From Vicia villosa (Eukaryota > Streptophyta > Magnoliopsida > Fabales > Fabaceae), in NCBI RefSeq assembly GCF_029867415.1, contig NC_081182.1:11042646-11106645 (forward strand): 64,000 nucleotides of DNA, read 5' to 3'. Every line of letters starts with the position of its first letter. Position 1 is the stretch's first letter. Below the pieces are notes generated by a model. It was not told where the DNA came from. It made no database searches and worked only from the letters and a program-made list of their open reading frames with translations. This document shows positions 63,063-64,000 of the stretch, in pieces. The translations under genes were made by a program, and so were the position numbers.

Positions 63063-64000
63063 GTACTTTTTTAGTTTTTTGTGTTCTTACATATCATTTT
63101 AGTTTAGGTGGAAATAAAACTTCATTAGGTTTTTTCATTGTTCATTTTCATGAATTTATCATGCTCCTAGACTTGAAGGGAAGATAATCTTGATTAATAT
63201 TGATGGTATGCACAAGGTTTTTTGATTAATATTGATGGTATGCACAAGGTTTTAAATAACTGGCGCGATCGAGTAAAAGATTTTGCGATTTCGATCGGTA
63301 CAGGTGTTGTAACAATCATTTCGGTCGTCACAACGTGAATTAAACACAATTTGTTCTTTATAAAAAAACGGTAAGTAACAGTATCGGTATCGACACCTGC
63401 CGATACCGTTTTGTTGCGACCGTTTTCGCGGTAATTGACCTTTTTTAAAACCTTGGGTATACATTATAATAGCTTGACAATAAGACAAATTAAAAATGGT
63501 TGTCCCCACTGCTTCCTTTTCCAAATTAGGAAAGAAAAAAACTTTAATGGTTAGTTATTATCAGACAGCAGTGACTAATTAAGTAAATCGTTTTACTTTA
63601 CCTTATATAGGAACAGTTTGATGATCTTCCTTACATCTTTTAAATTGAATTTCTGCAACCAAATTGGATTATACAGTGTTCCAGATCTTCAATCTAGATC
63701 TAAATACCTGGCTGGTGACAGATCTCCAATGCAATGATGTAAAATTTTAAGAATAAAAGTTTCTGATTTTTTTTCTAGAATTGATGTTGAGCACATGTCA
63801 ATAATATGTAAGTAGAGTTTCTATACTAGGACATGTTCTTAAGGCAAAAAGTGGAGAATTGTGGGACCCTTTAAAGTAAACTAAGAACAAAAGTATTATT
63901 CTTGCATTGGAGTAAATATAGGTGAATGTTCTTAAATCACATGTGAAAACTTGAGAACCACTACAAGTAATTTAAGAACATCAAACATTGTTCATAGTCT
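63063..64000 (+). other. Phospholipase D intron 1 (to window end)
   Basis: This is intron sequence carrying a MITE at 63245-63455 and a 32-bp tandem repeat at about 63189-63252. No further exon is seen before the window ends. Confidence 0.6.
63237..63463. mobile_element. hAT-like MITE in the phospholipase D intron
   Basis: 63245-63455 begins caaggttttaaa, and its right end is the inverse, tttaaaaccttg. Inverted cg-rich motifs lie inside (gcgatttcgatcggt, ccgttttcgcggt, cggtatcggtatcg). Flanks are ggtatgca and ggtataca, an 8-bp duplication with one mismatch. It is noncoding. Confidence 0.7.

Overview
This is nuclear DNA from a flowering plant, most likely a legume. The evidence is spliced genes with GT-AG introns, AT-rich intergenic DNA, and nested Mutator-like, hAT, Ty1/copia, Ty3/gypsy and LINE elements. 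The legume assignment is inference, from the style of the long-LTR gypsy elements and MITEs.

Host genes are few. They are an intronless sterol C-24 methyltransferase of the SMT2 type (14590-15669, minus); a two-exon LYR-family protein (27973-28610, plus); a four-exon AWPM-19/PM19-like membrane protein (30112-30905, plus); the last two exons of an unrecognised gene (about 32158-32520, minus); a 14-exon major facilitator transporter resembling HIAT1/MEE15 (37384-45377, plus); a tRNA-Ser(GCU) lying antisense in an intron of that transporter; and exon 1 of a phospholipase D of the delta type (62139-63062, plus), which runs off the window.

The rest is mobile DNA in several states of decay. 6026-10918 is a complete MULE with matching termini and a perfect 9-bp target duplication. 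It carries two convergent genes: a mudrA-like transposase and a small GRF-zinc-finger/membrane protein, both now broken. A second GRF-zinc-finger/membrane ORF at 33649-34038 sits in the same position relative to another MULE-type end. 16346-21685 is a pile-up of LINE and gypsy fragments, with a 1.2-kb LTR inserted into the integrase. 52999-56890 is a 3.9-kb solo LTR with a 5-bp target duplication. It splits an older MULE-type ORF that ends in an OTU-protease-like domain. 58925-61085 is a decayed copia element.

The most striking large-scale feature is a direct tandem duplication of about 5.49 kb (41814-47302 and 47306-52797). It begins in exon 3 of the transporter and ends in the OTU-like ORF. 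The only difference I saw between the copies is one CTT repeat unit. The first copy keeps the transporter intact. The second is a promoterless 3' fragment, and it doubles the nested tRNA gene.
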